Shown: positions 22,905-36,089, counted from the first letter of the stretch. The stretch is DNA of 64,000 nucleotides from Endomychus coccineus (GCA_958510875.1 OY294067.1:230917771-230981770), one strand, 5' to 3'. Program-made: numbers and translations. Notes: generated from the sequence alone by a model not told the origin.

Positions 22905-24955
22905 CCATATCGCTGTACCTCGTAGACTATTACTGGTATCTGCTTAACATAAAAGTCGTTAAGCATTTCATTGTGAAACCTTTGCAGCATCTTATCGATT
23001 CAGTAACGATTTATCCAGAAGATCAAAAAAAATCAATGGTTAAGTTTAAAATCAAAAAAGGTGATAAAAGTGATATCAATAACTATGGAACCATTTCCAT
23101 GTTGAATAATCTCTCCAAAACATAGTTATCAATAATAATTTTGTATCTCTCTAAGAAAATGATTCCATTGAGGGTAGATCCACAGAACGTTCTATACCAA
23201 CTACTACAAAAACTCGCTGAACAATAAACATGTAACAAGTGCCATATTTCTGGACTTCTCCAAAAAATTTGATGCTGTTAACGATGAAATATTGTTGGAG
23301 AAGTTATGCAGGATGGGGATAAGGAGAAATGTATTTAACTTAATGACTTCCTATCTCAATCAACGACAGCAATAGACTTGTACTCCATGGAAGAATAAAC
23401 AATAAATATATTCAAATTATCCAAAATCCAAAAAATATTACAAGGGGTGCCTCAAGGTTCTTTCCTAGGTCCTCTACTCTACATCGTTCATGTAAATGAC
23501 TTACTCAAGATTATAAATGATGAACTCAATTCCTTCCCTTATGTCCCTGCAGTAGCCATATCTTCCCGTAATATAGATAATCTTGAAAATGAAACTATTC
23601 ACACCTCAGATTGGATAACTGGTTAAAAGAAAATGCATTAACTTGAACATGAACGATAAACAAATTGTTCAATTTCGCTCTTCTTATCATTAGACTGTTA
23701 AACAACGAAATCGCCTTACCTTATAGAATAGTGTTTCCTAGATACTCATTTTGGATTTCAGCAAGTCTTCAAAATTGCATATAGATTGTTTAGCTCCCAA
23801 GCTAGGGACTTTGAGTTACCAAGACTTCGAGAGGAATAATGAATCAATTGAAACTAGTGTGAAAGCATATCATGCCTTCATTCCATCATGAAATCTGCTA
23901 TAATTCTCTGGGGTAACTCAATATATATCAATAGAATACAAGTCCTTGAGAAAAGATGTTTTATTTTTAACTTAAAACTGAGACAGTTGTAAATCATGTT
24001 TCATGAAGTATAGGATACTTACCTTAACATCATTTATATATTAGAATGTCCCTTATCAGTTAAAAAAAATTGTCTCCAAAGAAGTACATCCCATGAATAT
24101 GATACATGTAACAAGTGCCTATCAAAATCATAAAACTCATTCAACCCAATTACAAAGAGATGTAAGCACGTCGATTTGTTATATATACTATGAGGTCGGT
24201 CATATGCCTGAAGGGTTGAGACGGAATGAGAAGAAATACTCAAAATGTACAAAACAAACAGCTGATCGATTTTCCTGCTAAATTACTCCCCTAGAATCGA
24301 GCATAGCGTCAAATTTCCCAATTCAGGCTCAAAACTCGCAGTTAGTAAATTCACTACTTCCACGGCACATACGCTCCCAAAGAGTTCTAGAACTCTTTGG
24401 ACGCTCCAGTGTATTTCTCTCTATAATCGGCCAGATAGTTAGCAAACTGAACAGTGCGCGAAACAAAGCGAATAGCGTCGAGTATTTCAACGGAATGTTC
24501 TGCTCAATTAATCAAAAACTGGTCAAGGTACGTCATTAAATTTTCATGACTATAAATTTCGAGCATTATATCCAGTTTGTATCATAGTTTCAAGTGGGTT
24601 GCATTCACCACTTGGCCGCTACACATTCCGTCTTAACAATAATCTTCCTAGTGAACTAAGACACATTAATTACATAAAATTCAAAACCTATTTGAAAGAC
24701 ATTCTGGATTCTGTTCCTGCAACTCAGATCAATATTGATTGAAATTTTACCCTTAATTTCATTGATTTTATCACATGTACAAATCAATGTATCTCATATT
24801 TTTATAATGTATGAATTTCAAATAATTTATTGTATTTTCTTCATATGTTGTGTCATGTCTGTAAGCATTGAAATTTATATTTATTATGATTATTATTGTG
24901 TATTGGTTGCCTATTTGTAGATTCTTTGAATAAAACTGTATATCTATCGTAGTTG
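22905..24955 (+). pseudogene. CR1/jockey-like non-LTR retrotransposon, reverse transcriptase half
   Basis: Blocks in order: KKGDKSDINNYGTISMLNN near 23055-23110 (the NYRPISLL motif), a decayed AFD region near 23250-23290, GVPQGSFLGPLLYIVHVNDL near 23440-23505, then weak C-terminal blocks. LNNNLPSELRHINYIKFK lies near 24635-24695. The 3' UTR contains AATAAA at about 24928 and ends with a TATCTAT-type tail near 24945, like the element at 1-3082. The catalytic YADD box is not legible. Frames are broken throughout. The start adjoins the foldback element, so the 5' end may have been lost with that insertion. Confidence 0.65.
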
Positions 24956-24959
24956 TCGG

Positions 24960-25640
24960 GTCGTACCCTCAAACCGGCTTTACGATTATATGATACGTTT
25001 TTTTTTAATTTTAAGTTTGAGGCTAACTGAACACCTAATCAGATCAGAAGCCTCTTAATATCTTATGGCATTGTTACAGGACTGGATGGTGGTATTGTTA
25101 TTAAAATAACTGATATCCAAATATTTTATTATAAGCGCTACCAAATATTTCTGAAAACTCTTCAAGAATATGATTAACACCTCGCTCATCTTTCATGCTG
25201 ACCTAAATTCTCCCGATCTTCAAATTTTCCTCTACTTTCTGTCCTGCTTAATCGACAACAACAGATACGGAAGCTCGAATCATTTTGTTGCGATATTTTT
25301 AAAAAGCCTTTTACTTGAACCGAACTTTCCCGTTGCACTGTCATGAAATGATAGTGTCGTTCCAATTTTTGATTTATATTGGGAAATTTCTTTGTTAAAG
25401 TAAAAGATACTGGAAATCTTTCCTGATGAGCACGCCAAGAGAATATCCGTTAAAACCTGTACATAAATGTTCTGGAAGCTCTATAGACTGGTTTAGAAGA
25501 AGACTCTTTTACATTTCTCGTATTTATACGGTGAGGGAGACGGAAAGAACAGGCTTGATTTTATTATTGGAACGGTGTCAAAATACGTTGATGTGATGAT
25601 GTCGGTGGCAGGGGACGTATTATATAATTCGCTCTGCAAA
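24960..25640. other. AT-rich spacer
   Basis: No recognisable gene. A frame at 25643-25867 (74 codons) just beyond it has no motif I know and could be part of the following element's ORF1. Confidence 0.4.
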
Positions 25641-25899
25641 CGTTGCAGAAGAACTCAAATGGGATAACATGTATTAAGTTCGGAACGGTCTTTCATCCTG
25701 GATTCATTAAATATATGGACAATATAAAACTGACTGATAAAAGCAAATTAATTTGTTGTGTAAACAGTTTTGTTGAAAGTGATAGTGACCTCGCCGAAAT
25801 GATCAGGTCAAGTCTAGGAATGTATCCAAATGGTGAAATGAAGAACCCAGGGATGTTTATGGAATAAGGTACCTGAAAGATCTCTCAAAATAAAGATAT

Positions 25900-27640
25900 C
25901 ATAATTATGGAATTCAAAAAAAAATAACCCTACAATACTCAACACCCCCTAGCAGAAATGTCACTAGGCAACAAGTGGCGAAGAAGAAACCTAGTTACAG
26001 TGCATCTATCGCAAATAAATATGAACGAATACCAATCTGCAGATGGTAAAAGAAAAAACACTCCAGCTGATATAAAAATGAAATCGACGTTGAAGTTGAC
26101 AATATCTAAACACATAGATGGTCACCACGATGATTCTGAAACTACTGCAATAGTGAATTGAAATCACAGCATAGATCAAGCATATACCTTCAGAGAGTGA
26201 CAAAAAACTTGCGGATGAAAATTGGACTCTTCTCAATAACAAAATGAAAATAGAAAGAAATCCCATATTATTGGCAAGATAGTGTCGAGTGATACTAATC
26301 TGATAATTTTTACTTTTACTGACTATATGAAACGATCATCTCCTGAGATATGAGAACCATTCAGAGCAGTGTGCCTCGAAAATTGACTGTTCCTTCCTTT
26401 TGGGTTGGTGAGACCACGTTGACATGACAACCATGAATAGAAATAGAAGAATGAAGAGTGTAACCTAAACGTCAGTAATGATTATTATTCAATGTCACCA
26501 TAAACAAGATATTGAGTTTAAGTTTTCCTATCTTTTCCGGTTCGTGAACTTATCCCAATAAATACAATTCGAGCTCACACTAATATGGAAAATTCTGCCA
26601 GAAATCTTAAGCGCAATCAAATTAATTTGATCTAGTTAAATTCTGACTTTTCTAGGTCAACAGACGTAAATACCCTCTTTGTTCAAACTCTTGGCGAAGT
26701 AGCAGCAATTAAATTAACAGATTGAAATATTGTCATTGTAACATTCAACAGATCGCCACTAGGTAACTTTAAATATTTTATCCAAATTTCAGAAAGAATT
26801 TGAATAAATATCACTAATTTCAAATACGTATTAATTTTTGGAAATTTTAATGTGAATTTTATTGTATCTCATTACAGATCTGAACTCTTATGTGATATTA
26901 TTTGTAGTTGTGGCTTCACTAAAATTATATTTAAACCCACTAGACTACTAGAGGCTCAAATTACTTGGATAATACTCGTATATTCACAAATTTCTCGACA
27001 AATAACTTCGTTTCAAAGATAATCTATGTAGAATTCTCAGATCACACAGATGGTCAGTGTAAATATCCCACACAAACAAGAACCTTTAATAACTTGTATA
27101 TGCAGACTTTCAACAGATAGGTTTGACTATCTTTCATAATCTGTTAAAAAATATATTATGGAGATTCCTAAAAAAATTAAGGTCGATTCCCGATAATTTA
27201 AAATTACTGAATAACCTAAATCAATTCCTATACTCTATATATAAAGCAAATGAACTGGAACATTCTCGGAATAAACTAAGAACCACTTATAGATTGAAAG
27301 TTAATTGATAAATTAGTAAATTAATAATGTATCAAAATACCGCCAGGATCTTAATAAATGCTAAAAGAAACGAATCGACAAATTGAAATAAAATATCAAA
27401 GCTGATGGATTTAATAACATTTTATTGATACATAAATATATATAAAATCTTGAAACCATGTAACCTCAGTTTAGATGATGATGCGCCCAAAACGCATATC
27501 TTCTTTCAATGAAATCACTTCAAATAATGTTAGTGAAGCTAAAATTTTCTTGAAGAACAGAAAATCTTGCGATGCATATTTATCAGCCATATTATTCAAG
27601 ATAAATATAAATAGTCGAATAGTCCTATCTTCTCACTAAC
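25900..27640 (+). pseudogene. CR1/jockey-like non-LTR retrotransposon, ORF1-like and endonuclease part
   Basis: Endonuclease blocks are clear: RSPLGNFKYF near 26753-26782, FGNFNVNF near 26840-26860 (GDFNVDF motif with Asp changed to Asn), a CGFTKIIFKPTR block near 26910-26945, and EFSDHTDG near 27030-27055 (SDH motif kept). A linker frame at 27123-27308 resembles the region before the reverse transcriptase. Upstream, 25930-26250 reads as lysine-rich gag-like sequence in several frames, which I take as ORF1 with low confidence. No reverse transcriptase follows; the segment stops before the Gypsy element's LTR. GDFN to GNFN would by itself inactivate the enzyme. Confidence 0.6.
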
Positions 27641-27760
27641 CAAACTTTTCAATTTATGATAAATGAAAGAACAATCACTTTGTTTTTATACCACTTTAAA
27701 TAACCAGGACACCATTTCTATAACATTGGAGACACAGTTTTATGGAGGTGATCTCAAAAC

Positions 27761-27975
27761 TGTGACCTCAATAAGAGAACAAAATGAGTAACAAAAAACG
27801 TTGTGCCTCAAACTAACGGAAGCCATGCGCACAACATCCAAAGCAGCGGTAGAAGCCAGGTTTTCCCCTCAACTCTCGACATTTGTTTTACTTGTTAATT
27901 ATTTTATATTAAAACAACTTTGCTTTTATAAGTTTTATACTAATTTTATTAGAGTGTACTGAAAATGGCGTGACA
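27761..27975 (-). repeat. Candidate 3' LTR of the Gypsy element
   Basis: Read on the minus strand it starts TGTCACGCC immediately after a purine-rich tract (AAGAAGAGGAAAGGAG, 27976-27991), the expected polypurine tract before a 3' LTR. It ends GAGGTCACA, giving TGT...ACA borders. It contains TATAAAAG. The length of about 215 bp is plausible for insect Gypsy LTRs. No second LTR copy was found in the window, so the outer boundary is provisional. Confidence 0.6.
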
Positions 27976-27999
27976 CTCCTTTCCTCTTCTTAGTTGTCA

Positions 28000-30900
28000 C
28001 TAAACTGGTACCAACATAAAAATATACAAAGACTTAAAACTAATCATAGAACACGCTCTTTTTTTTTTATTTTTAAAACCAAGTTCATAGTCTTTTAAAT
28101 AACTAGGTAATTTCACTGCACGAGATGTACGCGATTTTTTCCGAGTATTTTTAGTTTCGTCGAAAATAGTGTTATCAGATTCACTTGATTCACTTTCGCG
28201 TTCACTAAAGTGACTTATAGCATCACTTATGGACGATGAACTACTACTACTCAAATAAACATATTCTATATCACTGTCTGTTACTCTCTTGCCTTCATTT
28301 TCTGAGCCAGAAACATTGGGGTTAATGTTTGTTAGTTTCTTCAGGTTGTGAGGTTTCAACTACAGTTTGTTCAATTTCAGCAAGACTTAAATAATCATCC
28401 GATGAATCTGCTTCAGAAAATGTTTCACTATGAGCATGTTGCTCTATTACAGAAGCGTTATTTACAATGTTATTTACATTTGCAGGTTCAGTGTTGAAAT
28501 CAAATAAATCATACAATAAATCATCAAACAAGTTATTATCATTGATTTGTACGGGTAAATTAGTCTTGTTAATTAACTTTCTGTTCCTTCTGAATTTTTC
28601 CCATTAGTATCTTTGATTAAGTAGGATCTATCATTGTATTTTCCTATAATTTTACCTTTATTCCAAGAATTATTCTTCTGAAATAAAACATTATCATCTC
28701 TTTGCAAAGGTGGTAAATCTTTTGCTGTTTTATTATAATTCTTTTGAACAGTTTCTGAGTTTTGTGTAATTTTGATGAAACTTCTTTTTGATCAATAACT
28801 CGTGGGATAAGATTTTCTGAAGTAATAGGAAGTTTTGTTTTTACAAGCCGGTTTAAAAGCAGTTGGACAGGAGCATACCCTATACTAGGAAGAGGAGTAT
28901 TTCGATATTCAAGCAAATAATATGGAAGTTCATCTGAATGTTTCATCTTTTTAAGCATTGTTTTGGATATATCGACATACTTCTCTGCAAAACCGTTAGA
29001 TCTATGATGATGAGGACTAGAAAATTCAACATCAAAATTCCACGATTTGGCAAAATTTTTAAACTCTATGCTATTATATGGTACATTGTCCGAATAAAAA
29101 ATGTCTGGGACACCAAATTTAGAAAACAAGTCCTTACAATGCATAATCACAGTTTTTGCTGTTTTATCATGAGTAGGAAAAACTTCTAGCCAATGAGAAA
29201 AACTGTCGGCAACTACCAAGTAGCTCTTAAATTGATATTCAAAAAAGTCAGAAAATAGTATTTGCCAAGGTCTTTCTGGTATTTTATGAGCTACAAGAGT
29301 TTCCTTTTGGTTAGCTGGCCTATTAAGCTGACAAATTTCACAATTGCTTATAAAATTTTCAATCTCTTTAGACATTTTTGGCCATATCATAATTTCACGA
29401 GCACGTAATTTACATTTTTGTGTACCAAAATGAGCACAATGAATTAATTTGAGCATATCATTCCTGAGTTCAGAAGGAATAATAATTTTATGGTTAAAGA
29501 AAAGTAAATTATCAGAAAGATGAATGTTTTCTTTCAAATTATAATAATATTTTAATTCTGAAGTCAATTTTTTATCAGAATGTGGCCATTCTGTTAAACA
29601 AAAAGTTTTAACTTGTGATAAAATAAAGTCATTGTCAATAGCTTTTTGGAATATCACTTTTTTCTCTCTGGTCATAGGAACAGACAAAGATAAAGTATGA
29701 ACTGTGTATTCTAATTCTATATCAAGCGGAGTATCAGTTTTTATATAGGATCTACTCAATGTGTCAGCGACATACATCTGTGATCCAGGCAAGTATTCAA
29801 TTTTCAGGTCATATTTTTGTAATTTAAGCAACATTCTTTGAAGTCTTGCAGTAACATTATCGAAATTCTTTTTAAAAATTGATATAAGAGGTTTATGATC
29901 CGTTTTTATCACGACCTCTCTATCATAAATCCAAAAATGAAATTTCTCACATGAAAATACAATAGCAAGAAGCTCTTTCTCGATGTGAGTATATTTCACC
30001 TCAGTTTTGTTAAGAGATCTGGATGCAAATGACACTGGATGTCCATTTTGCATCAAACAAGTTCCTATTCCTTTGCTAGATGAATCTGTCTGAATTTCAA
30101 TATTTTTATTTTCATCGAATGTTTTCAAGATCGGTTTATTAGTTACTAAAGTTTTAAGAAAATCTAGTTCTTGTTGATGTATATCTAGCCATTCAAATTT
30201 AACATCATTACGAGTTAGATTTCCCATGTTAAAAGTTAACTGAGAAAGGTTTGGGATAAATTTTGAAAAAAATTTAAAAAGTCCAAGAATTCTTAGTAAA
30301 TCTTTTTTACTTGAAGGATTTTCTATAGCTAAAACAGCTTCAATGTTTTTTTGAGATGGTTTTATGCCATCTTTTGATATGACTTGGCCTAAAAAATTAA
30401 CTTCATCTAATTTGTACTGTAACTTTTCGAAATTGAATTTTATGTTATATTTAAGAGCTTTTTCTATAACACTTTTTAATGCGTTATCATGCTCTGTCTC
30501 ATCAGATCCTGATACAATTATATCGTCAAAATAAATACTTATATTTGGAATATCACCAAAAATTTAGATGTTCTTTTTTTGAAAAATCTCAGGTATACTA
30601 CTTAAACCAAACGGTACTCTAATAAACTTGTAACGTCCAAATGGAGTATTAAAAGTACATAAATCTGAACCTTTTTCTGATAATTGTACTTGCCAGAATC
30701 CATCTTTCATATCTATTACTGTAAAAATTGTTTTTCCTTCTAAGTTTGTCAAAATAGCTTCACACTTTGGAATAATGTAATGTTCTCGATTAATATATTC
30801 ATTTATTGGTTTGGGATCTAAACACAAACGAAGGGAACCATTAGGTTTTTCCACTATCATCAAAGAATTTACCCAATCAGTTGGATAATCAACTTTTGTA

Positions 30901-31148
30901 ATAATGTTTTTACTTTCAAGATCTTTTAAAGTTGACTTTAACCTGTCATGCAAAGCTAGTGGTACCTTCCTTTGTGTTTGAATAACTGGTTTAGCATTAT
31001 CTTTTAGTTTAATATCAACTTCACCTGGCATACAACCTAATCCTACAAAAATATCTTTAAATTTTTTGTATAACTCATCTCTAGTTTTAGGTAATGGTTC
31101 ATTTTCAAGTAAAATTTTAATATGAACAGAATTTATTCTACAAATCAT
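28000..31148 (-). pseudogene. pol: Ty3/Gypsy pol polyprotein (reverse transcriptase, RNase H, integrase), nearly intact
   Basis: From 31148 to 28644 one minus-strand frame of 835 codons is open except for a single stop at 30564-30566. In order: reverse transcriptase with KPNGSLRLCLDP and IDMKDGFWQV, YFDDIIVSG near 30520-30536, RNase H with IQTDSSSKG near 30090 and TDHKPL near 29905, the HHCC integrase zinc finger near 29330-29440, and the integrase catalytic core with FSDFF, YSDN and GFAEK supplying the D, D and E. Near 28735 a frameshift breaks the integrase C-terminus (W..GK, then RSY). Further shifts near 28580 and 28340 break an acidic, serine-rich tail ending LPSYLKDYEL. Gag and protease are absent; the copy is cut off near 31130. 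Confidence 0.93.
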
Positions 31149-31559
31149 TTCAAAGCATATACACTACAACTGAACAACAAAATCAGCGGTGAAATCATTG
31201 AAATCATCAGGAGTAGCGAAGCTGCAAAACTGGCAATAATCAGGAAGGATTACCGCCAAAACATTATTAGAAAGCCACCACACTCTAAGCCAAGCAGCAA
31301 ACACTAACAACATTAAACTGCGTTGAGTAAAGGGACACAAAAGGAGGCAATCACAAAGAAGTCGAGCCGGCTCGCGAAGAATCCGCCATTATAAATCTCG
31401 AGGAAGGATCAGTAATCGCAGCATCACGCAAATGTCTTAGTGACATTCTCAAAAATAACACTCGAAGGATTCAAGCAACGACGCTTTGAGATCCCAGGAT
31501 GCAAACAAACCAAGGGAGCGGTAAATTCTCCTTGTGTAAAAACTGCAGAATATTAGTTG

Positions 31560-31770
31560 AGGTTGTCTCGGAAGAACATGCGAATTCTTAGAGGAATCAC
31601 TGAGGGACACTTTCAATTAAGAAAACACATGCACACTATGGGTCTAATGGATGATCCGCTGTGAGTCATCTGTCCAGCTCTCCCCAACATTAGAAAGCCT
31701 ATGATTGTGGGAACTCTGACCAGCATCACGGAGAGCCTTCAACATCTGGGGTGGCTGAACAGGTAGGTCT
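31560..31770 (+). pseudogene. Non-LTR retrotransposon 3' scrap (end of the RNase H/C-terminal region)
   Basis: A frame reads LRGITEGHFQLRKHMHTMGL near 31588-31650. It continues to a CPALPNIRK block near 31670, corresponding to the L-TGH-LR-HLH-MGL...C-ECPAL pattern at the end of many non-LTR ORF2 proteins. It is short and interrupted, and no other part of the element is nearby. Confidence 0.45.
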
Positions 31771-31774
31771 CGAG

Positions 31775-34110
31775 GCCGATAGAGAGGTATCAATGGTCCT
31801 CAGGAAAACTCAGTGTTCTGACCAATAACTCACACTCCTAACTTAATCGAGAATACGAATGATCTTGCATAACTATAATTAGTAATTTAGTAATTTCAGG
31901 CGAAAAAAGTATAAACAGAACTTTGAAGGTTATGTTCCCTAACAGAGTTCATTCATCAAACTAAAACGTTAAAAATACGGTTCTAATAATTTAAACTTCT
32001 GAGTTTAATCAAGTTCTTGAATAAACTACTTCAGTTTGAAAACTATGTTTTTAGATATTTTATTTTATATCACTTCGTTTTATGAACACTTCATTTCATA
32101 AAATTTACTGTGGCGACAGATGCAATGCATTCCGCATCATTATTGAAAAAAAACATTGTCACACTTTAGAAATGCATCATAATATTATTATTGTGCTTCC
32201 CATATTGAGAATACAACATAGATTTCCTTCGGAAAAGATGATTTTATCCTTTCCAGGATTATGGGCTAGTCAGATATCATCAAAGTATCTTAAGTCATAC
32301 CCACGTCGTTACAGCCTTCCTCCCGTTTGAAATGGACATCAATCCTTACAAAAGTTTAGCTTCATCATATTCGTCTCATCATGCATATCTAATCCTGAAA
32401 TTTTCTTAGTCTTTTTACTGAATGCTGTTTTCAACATGTTAATGTTACTTGAAAATAATTATCGAGCAAGTTGACACCGAATTGAGAGCATTCTCAGATA
32501 ACCAGCTCAGAAATAGGTTTTAATTTGATTTCGAGCAATTCCCTGTGTTGCAATTATTCCATAATTGTATGAGATATCTTCCAAGCAAATTCACTTGCAG
32601 TATGAGAATAATATAATTATACTTGATTATAACTTAATATACACTTCAAGAATATTTTGTGGATGATATTAAATATTATGAGCTTATGAATGTGATCTTT
32701 GCTTTAGACATTGTGATATAGTATGACACTGGCCAACACAGTTATTAGTGTTACCAGTGCCTTTAATTATTCATGATCCCAGGGAAACCACCTCTAGGCA
32801 TCGCCAAACCCACTTTCATTTTTAATTTGAAATCCCATTTTAAAGCGAAAATATGTACGTTGTTTGTGAGTAATTAATAATGGAATAATTTCAAATGTGG
32901 CCTTTTCAAACATAACATTGAGTGAAACGCAAAAAACGTACCGAAACTATATAAACTGATTAATGATGAAGCATAAGTGAAGAAATTCAAATAACATAGA
33001 ACCTGCGCTATTTGAGAATATCCTAGCAATTTAAAATTGATTCATGAACGGTAATATAAATGAATTGCAAATTGCAAAACTCCATGAATGAAAATGTGAA
33101 TAAAACAATAGACAGTTTAGATTCAGAACAAAGGAAACTTGAAAAAGAGGGCAGCAACACTAACTGATTTGTTGATGAAGTTAAAATAACCCTAAAGAGT
33201 TTAAAAGAGCTTCGACTAATAATATTGATGATGATGTTTATATTATCGCATTTGCTAACTAAGCTTATCATGCTGGAAAAACAATGTTATGAGCGATCAA
33301 TTTACTACAACAGAAGTGACAGCATAAAATGTGGAATAAAATATAAGCATATGAGAAGGAAGAAACGCAATATACAGGAACTTTACTTTAAAGGTGTGAA
33401 CAATAAAATGAACTGATCCCACAGAATTCAATGAATAATTCATTGAGTGTATTGAGGGTATCATAACATTATTTTTTGTAGGTGGATGTAGTCTTTCACA
33501 TTCTGTAGACAACAAACTGTTGTTTTGACACTTAATAAATGTCATGTAAAATTCAACTTTCAATGACAGTTTTCGAAAAACACTTTTTCACTGCATCCTA
33601 TCGTTTCTATAATCACAACAGAGCAGCAAATTAATTAACTCAAAGCTGTGAAATTGTATCGGAAATATTTATTTATAAGATTGAATTTCAGCCGATCAAC
33701 TTAAGTTAGAGTTGTAAAAAAAACTTTGTTTATATGTAACCAAAACCAAACGCAAGAATGTTAATTTTTTGAAGTTTGTATAATATATAATTCTCTACCT
33801 CTTGGTAATAAAAAATCAAGAAATTTAAGAAAATTCAAAAGAAAAATGTTTCATTTGCATAGAAAATAATTTATGGACAATACTCAAAGTGAGGAGCGAT
33901 AACTACTTCATACATATTAACATATTAATTCCAGAGATCATCGAAACTATTTCTTCATTCTTTCTTACATTTACAAATAGTTTAATGTACCCAAACCACC
34001 TTTCTGGTTATTCACGATATTTTTCATTTCTAATTGAGCTTCATCCATTGAATCCGCTAATACGGATAGAACAGTTTCGTTCGTGAATAACACAATCATA
34101 CATTTTTTTA
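31775..34110. other. AT-rich DNA; one weak open frame at 33084-33416
   Basis: No recognisable domain. From 33084 to 33416 one plus-strand frame is open except for a single TGA. It starts MNENVNKTIDSL, has a lysine/glutamate-rich, possibly coiled-coil segment, and then a hydrophobic run ILMMMFILSHLL. It may be a decayed transposon frame. I cannot name it. Confidence 0.3.
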
Positions 34111-34119
34111 CATGTAAAC

Positions 34120-35285
34120 CTGTTCGGCGCTGCTGTTAGCTCCGACGAAACGCGCAAAAAAACAAATGTCGGTTAACCGAAGCTACTCCTCCCCCACCGG
34201 TCGGTAAATAGCTTCAGGTTCCTGAATAGTGTGTATTCTCATTGAACCCAGAATGACTGCTTGCTGCATCCGTTCTATCAAGATCTGCACCGAGTTTTCA
34301 CAGACCAGAATAATCTCAAAGTTCGAACCAAGCGAAGACCAAATTCCACCTAAAACACCGATGATCAGAACCACTAATACGACCTTGTGGCCTGGTTATA
34401 GCGTGCGGAGCTCGAACAGGAGATCTTGATATTTTGTCTGCCGGAGCCGCAGAGAATTCGATGACATACATAGTCTTGCCTAGTTTATCGAGGAGGACAA
34501 CGTCAGGCCTATTTGCTTATATGGACCTGACTGTTGGAAACTAGTAATTTCAGTAGACCTGGCATTTTTCGTTTCCGACAACGGACTCAATATATAATGA
34601 CATGTGAGGCATCACCGGCTTTTGGTCTATTCCGTACGAGTGCCTTAGATGGTAATACAGCACCCGTAGGGCCGCATTATGGCGATGGGTGTACGCCGAG
34701 GTCGCTTTTGTCAGACATGCCGACAGCAAGTGGAAAAGCGTCTCAAGCGCCTTTCGACAGACCCTGCAGCTGACGTCAGTAACCTGTAAACCCATCACGT
34801 TGCGTCGATAGACCAAGGTGGTGATAACGCCATCTTGGCAAGGTGCGGTAAATTCCTCGGTCTCGGATGTACCTGGCCGACCTTAGGTAGCCGAAGGTTA
34901 GCCTGGTGACAGGCGGAAGGGTTGGAACTCGAGGTTGCGTTCTAGTCGGCCTTCTCCACTGATCTGAAATTTGAAACCAAGCTCTTCCGCAGCTTTTTGT
35001 GGTTCCTTAACGATAAATGCCTCCTTTTCGGCCAATTCGTGACTTTCAACAAGACACAGTAGGGAGCCGAACTCCTAAAAACTTCACAAGCTATATTCGG
35101 AACCACACTTTGATGCAGAACCTTCAGGCTAAGGAGTCCCCTACCTCCCTGGTGAAGTGAGAGATGAATGCGGGAAACGGACGACCTCGGATGCGAACTG
35201 TGATGGATACGCTTCATTTTCCGGGTGTCTTTGTCGAGTCTATGCAGCTCATCGACCGTCCACTTCACCAGTGAAGCAGGACTGG
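34120..35285 (-). pseudogene. R4/Dong-like (R2 superclade) non-LTR retrotransposon, 3' fragment
   Basis: Minus-strand frames: 35268-34942 carries WTVDELHRLDKDTRK, a HHSSHPRSSVSRIHL block and GGRGLLSL, typical of the thumb region in site-specific non-LTR elements. From about 34861 the frame reads CQDGVITTLVYRR, then CRVCRKALETLFHLLSACL (a CCHC zinc-binding motif) and YTHRHNAALRVLYYHLR. A restriction-like endonuclease follows, with RPDVVLLDKLGKTMYVIEFS near 34450-34510 and KVVLVVLIIGVLGG near 34345-34390. This C-terminal endonuclease distinguishes the group from elements using an apurinic-type enzyme. The segment after VIEFSAAPAD is shortened, with a frame change and loss of the usual E-K residues. 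The reverse transcriptase core is missing (5' truncated). Confidence 0.8.
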
Positions 35286-35469
35286 AACAACAAGCATATT
35301 TGTTGCAGACGCCTTGTTCTCGAAAGTTCGGAAGACCAAATCTTCAATAAAAGTTTCTGTACTTGCCGCGGAGAGCCACCATTCACCCCTGTATATAAGT
35401 GGCGATTCACAACAAATAGAAAAATGAAGAGCAAACACGACATCGAGTCCAGTTGCAAAAGTAATTGAA

Positions 35470-36080
35470 AAGGGAGTCTATATACGCTTGCCAAACCTAA
35501 AAATAAATAACAATCAATATGAAATATCCAGCTCAGCAAAATTCTTGGGTATACATTTAGATAATAATATAAAGTGGATTGAACAAATAAATAACACATG
35601 AAACAAACTGAAAACTGAAAGTTGCCTTGCCTTCCTCACCCTGAAAATATCTCTTCTTAAATCATGTCTCCTGGAGGTATATTACTCTGTATCATATCAT
35701 CCAACATAATCAGTCAGTAGAGGCCTATCAACAGAATGGACCAGAGTTTTCATTCTCCGAAAACTCATCATAAGAATAGTATATAATATGAAACCTGCAG
35801 ACTCATATCGGGAACTATTTGAACAAAAGGGTATATTGACATTTACCTGTATATACATCTTGAATAGTGTACTATATATACATGAAAATGAACATTGCTA
35901 TGCTAAAAATAGTGATAGTCATATGTATCGAACTCGGAATAAAGATAATCTCCGCATCGAAAAATTTAATCATATATATTATGAAAAATCACCGCCACAT
36001 AATTGTAAAACCGTATGACCACTATACAATTGTGTAGCTAACAATATAGAGCAACTATCATAGCCTATGTAACATGGTAC
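35470..36080 (+). pseudogene. CR1/jockey-like non-LTR reverse transcriptase, C-terminal part
   Basis: The plus strand reads AKFLGIHLDNNIKWIEQI near 35530-35590 (the FLG-LD--L-W motif after the catalytic core). It then runs through a LKSCLLEVYYSVSYH block to the 76-codon frame at 35788-36018, with ELFEQKGILTFTCIYIL and SHMYRTRN. One or two stops break it. It is a 5'-truncated insertion directly next to the R4/Dong-like fragment on the opposite strand. Confidence 0.65.
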
Positions 36081-36089
36081 TCTCTATTG

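Noticed and set aside
28938..29189. Plus-strand 83-codon frame
   Set aside because: Antisense to the Gypsy integrase.
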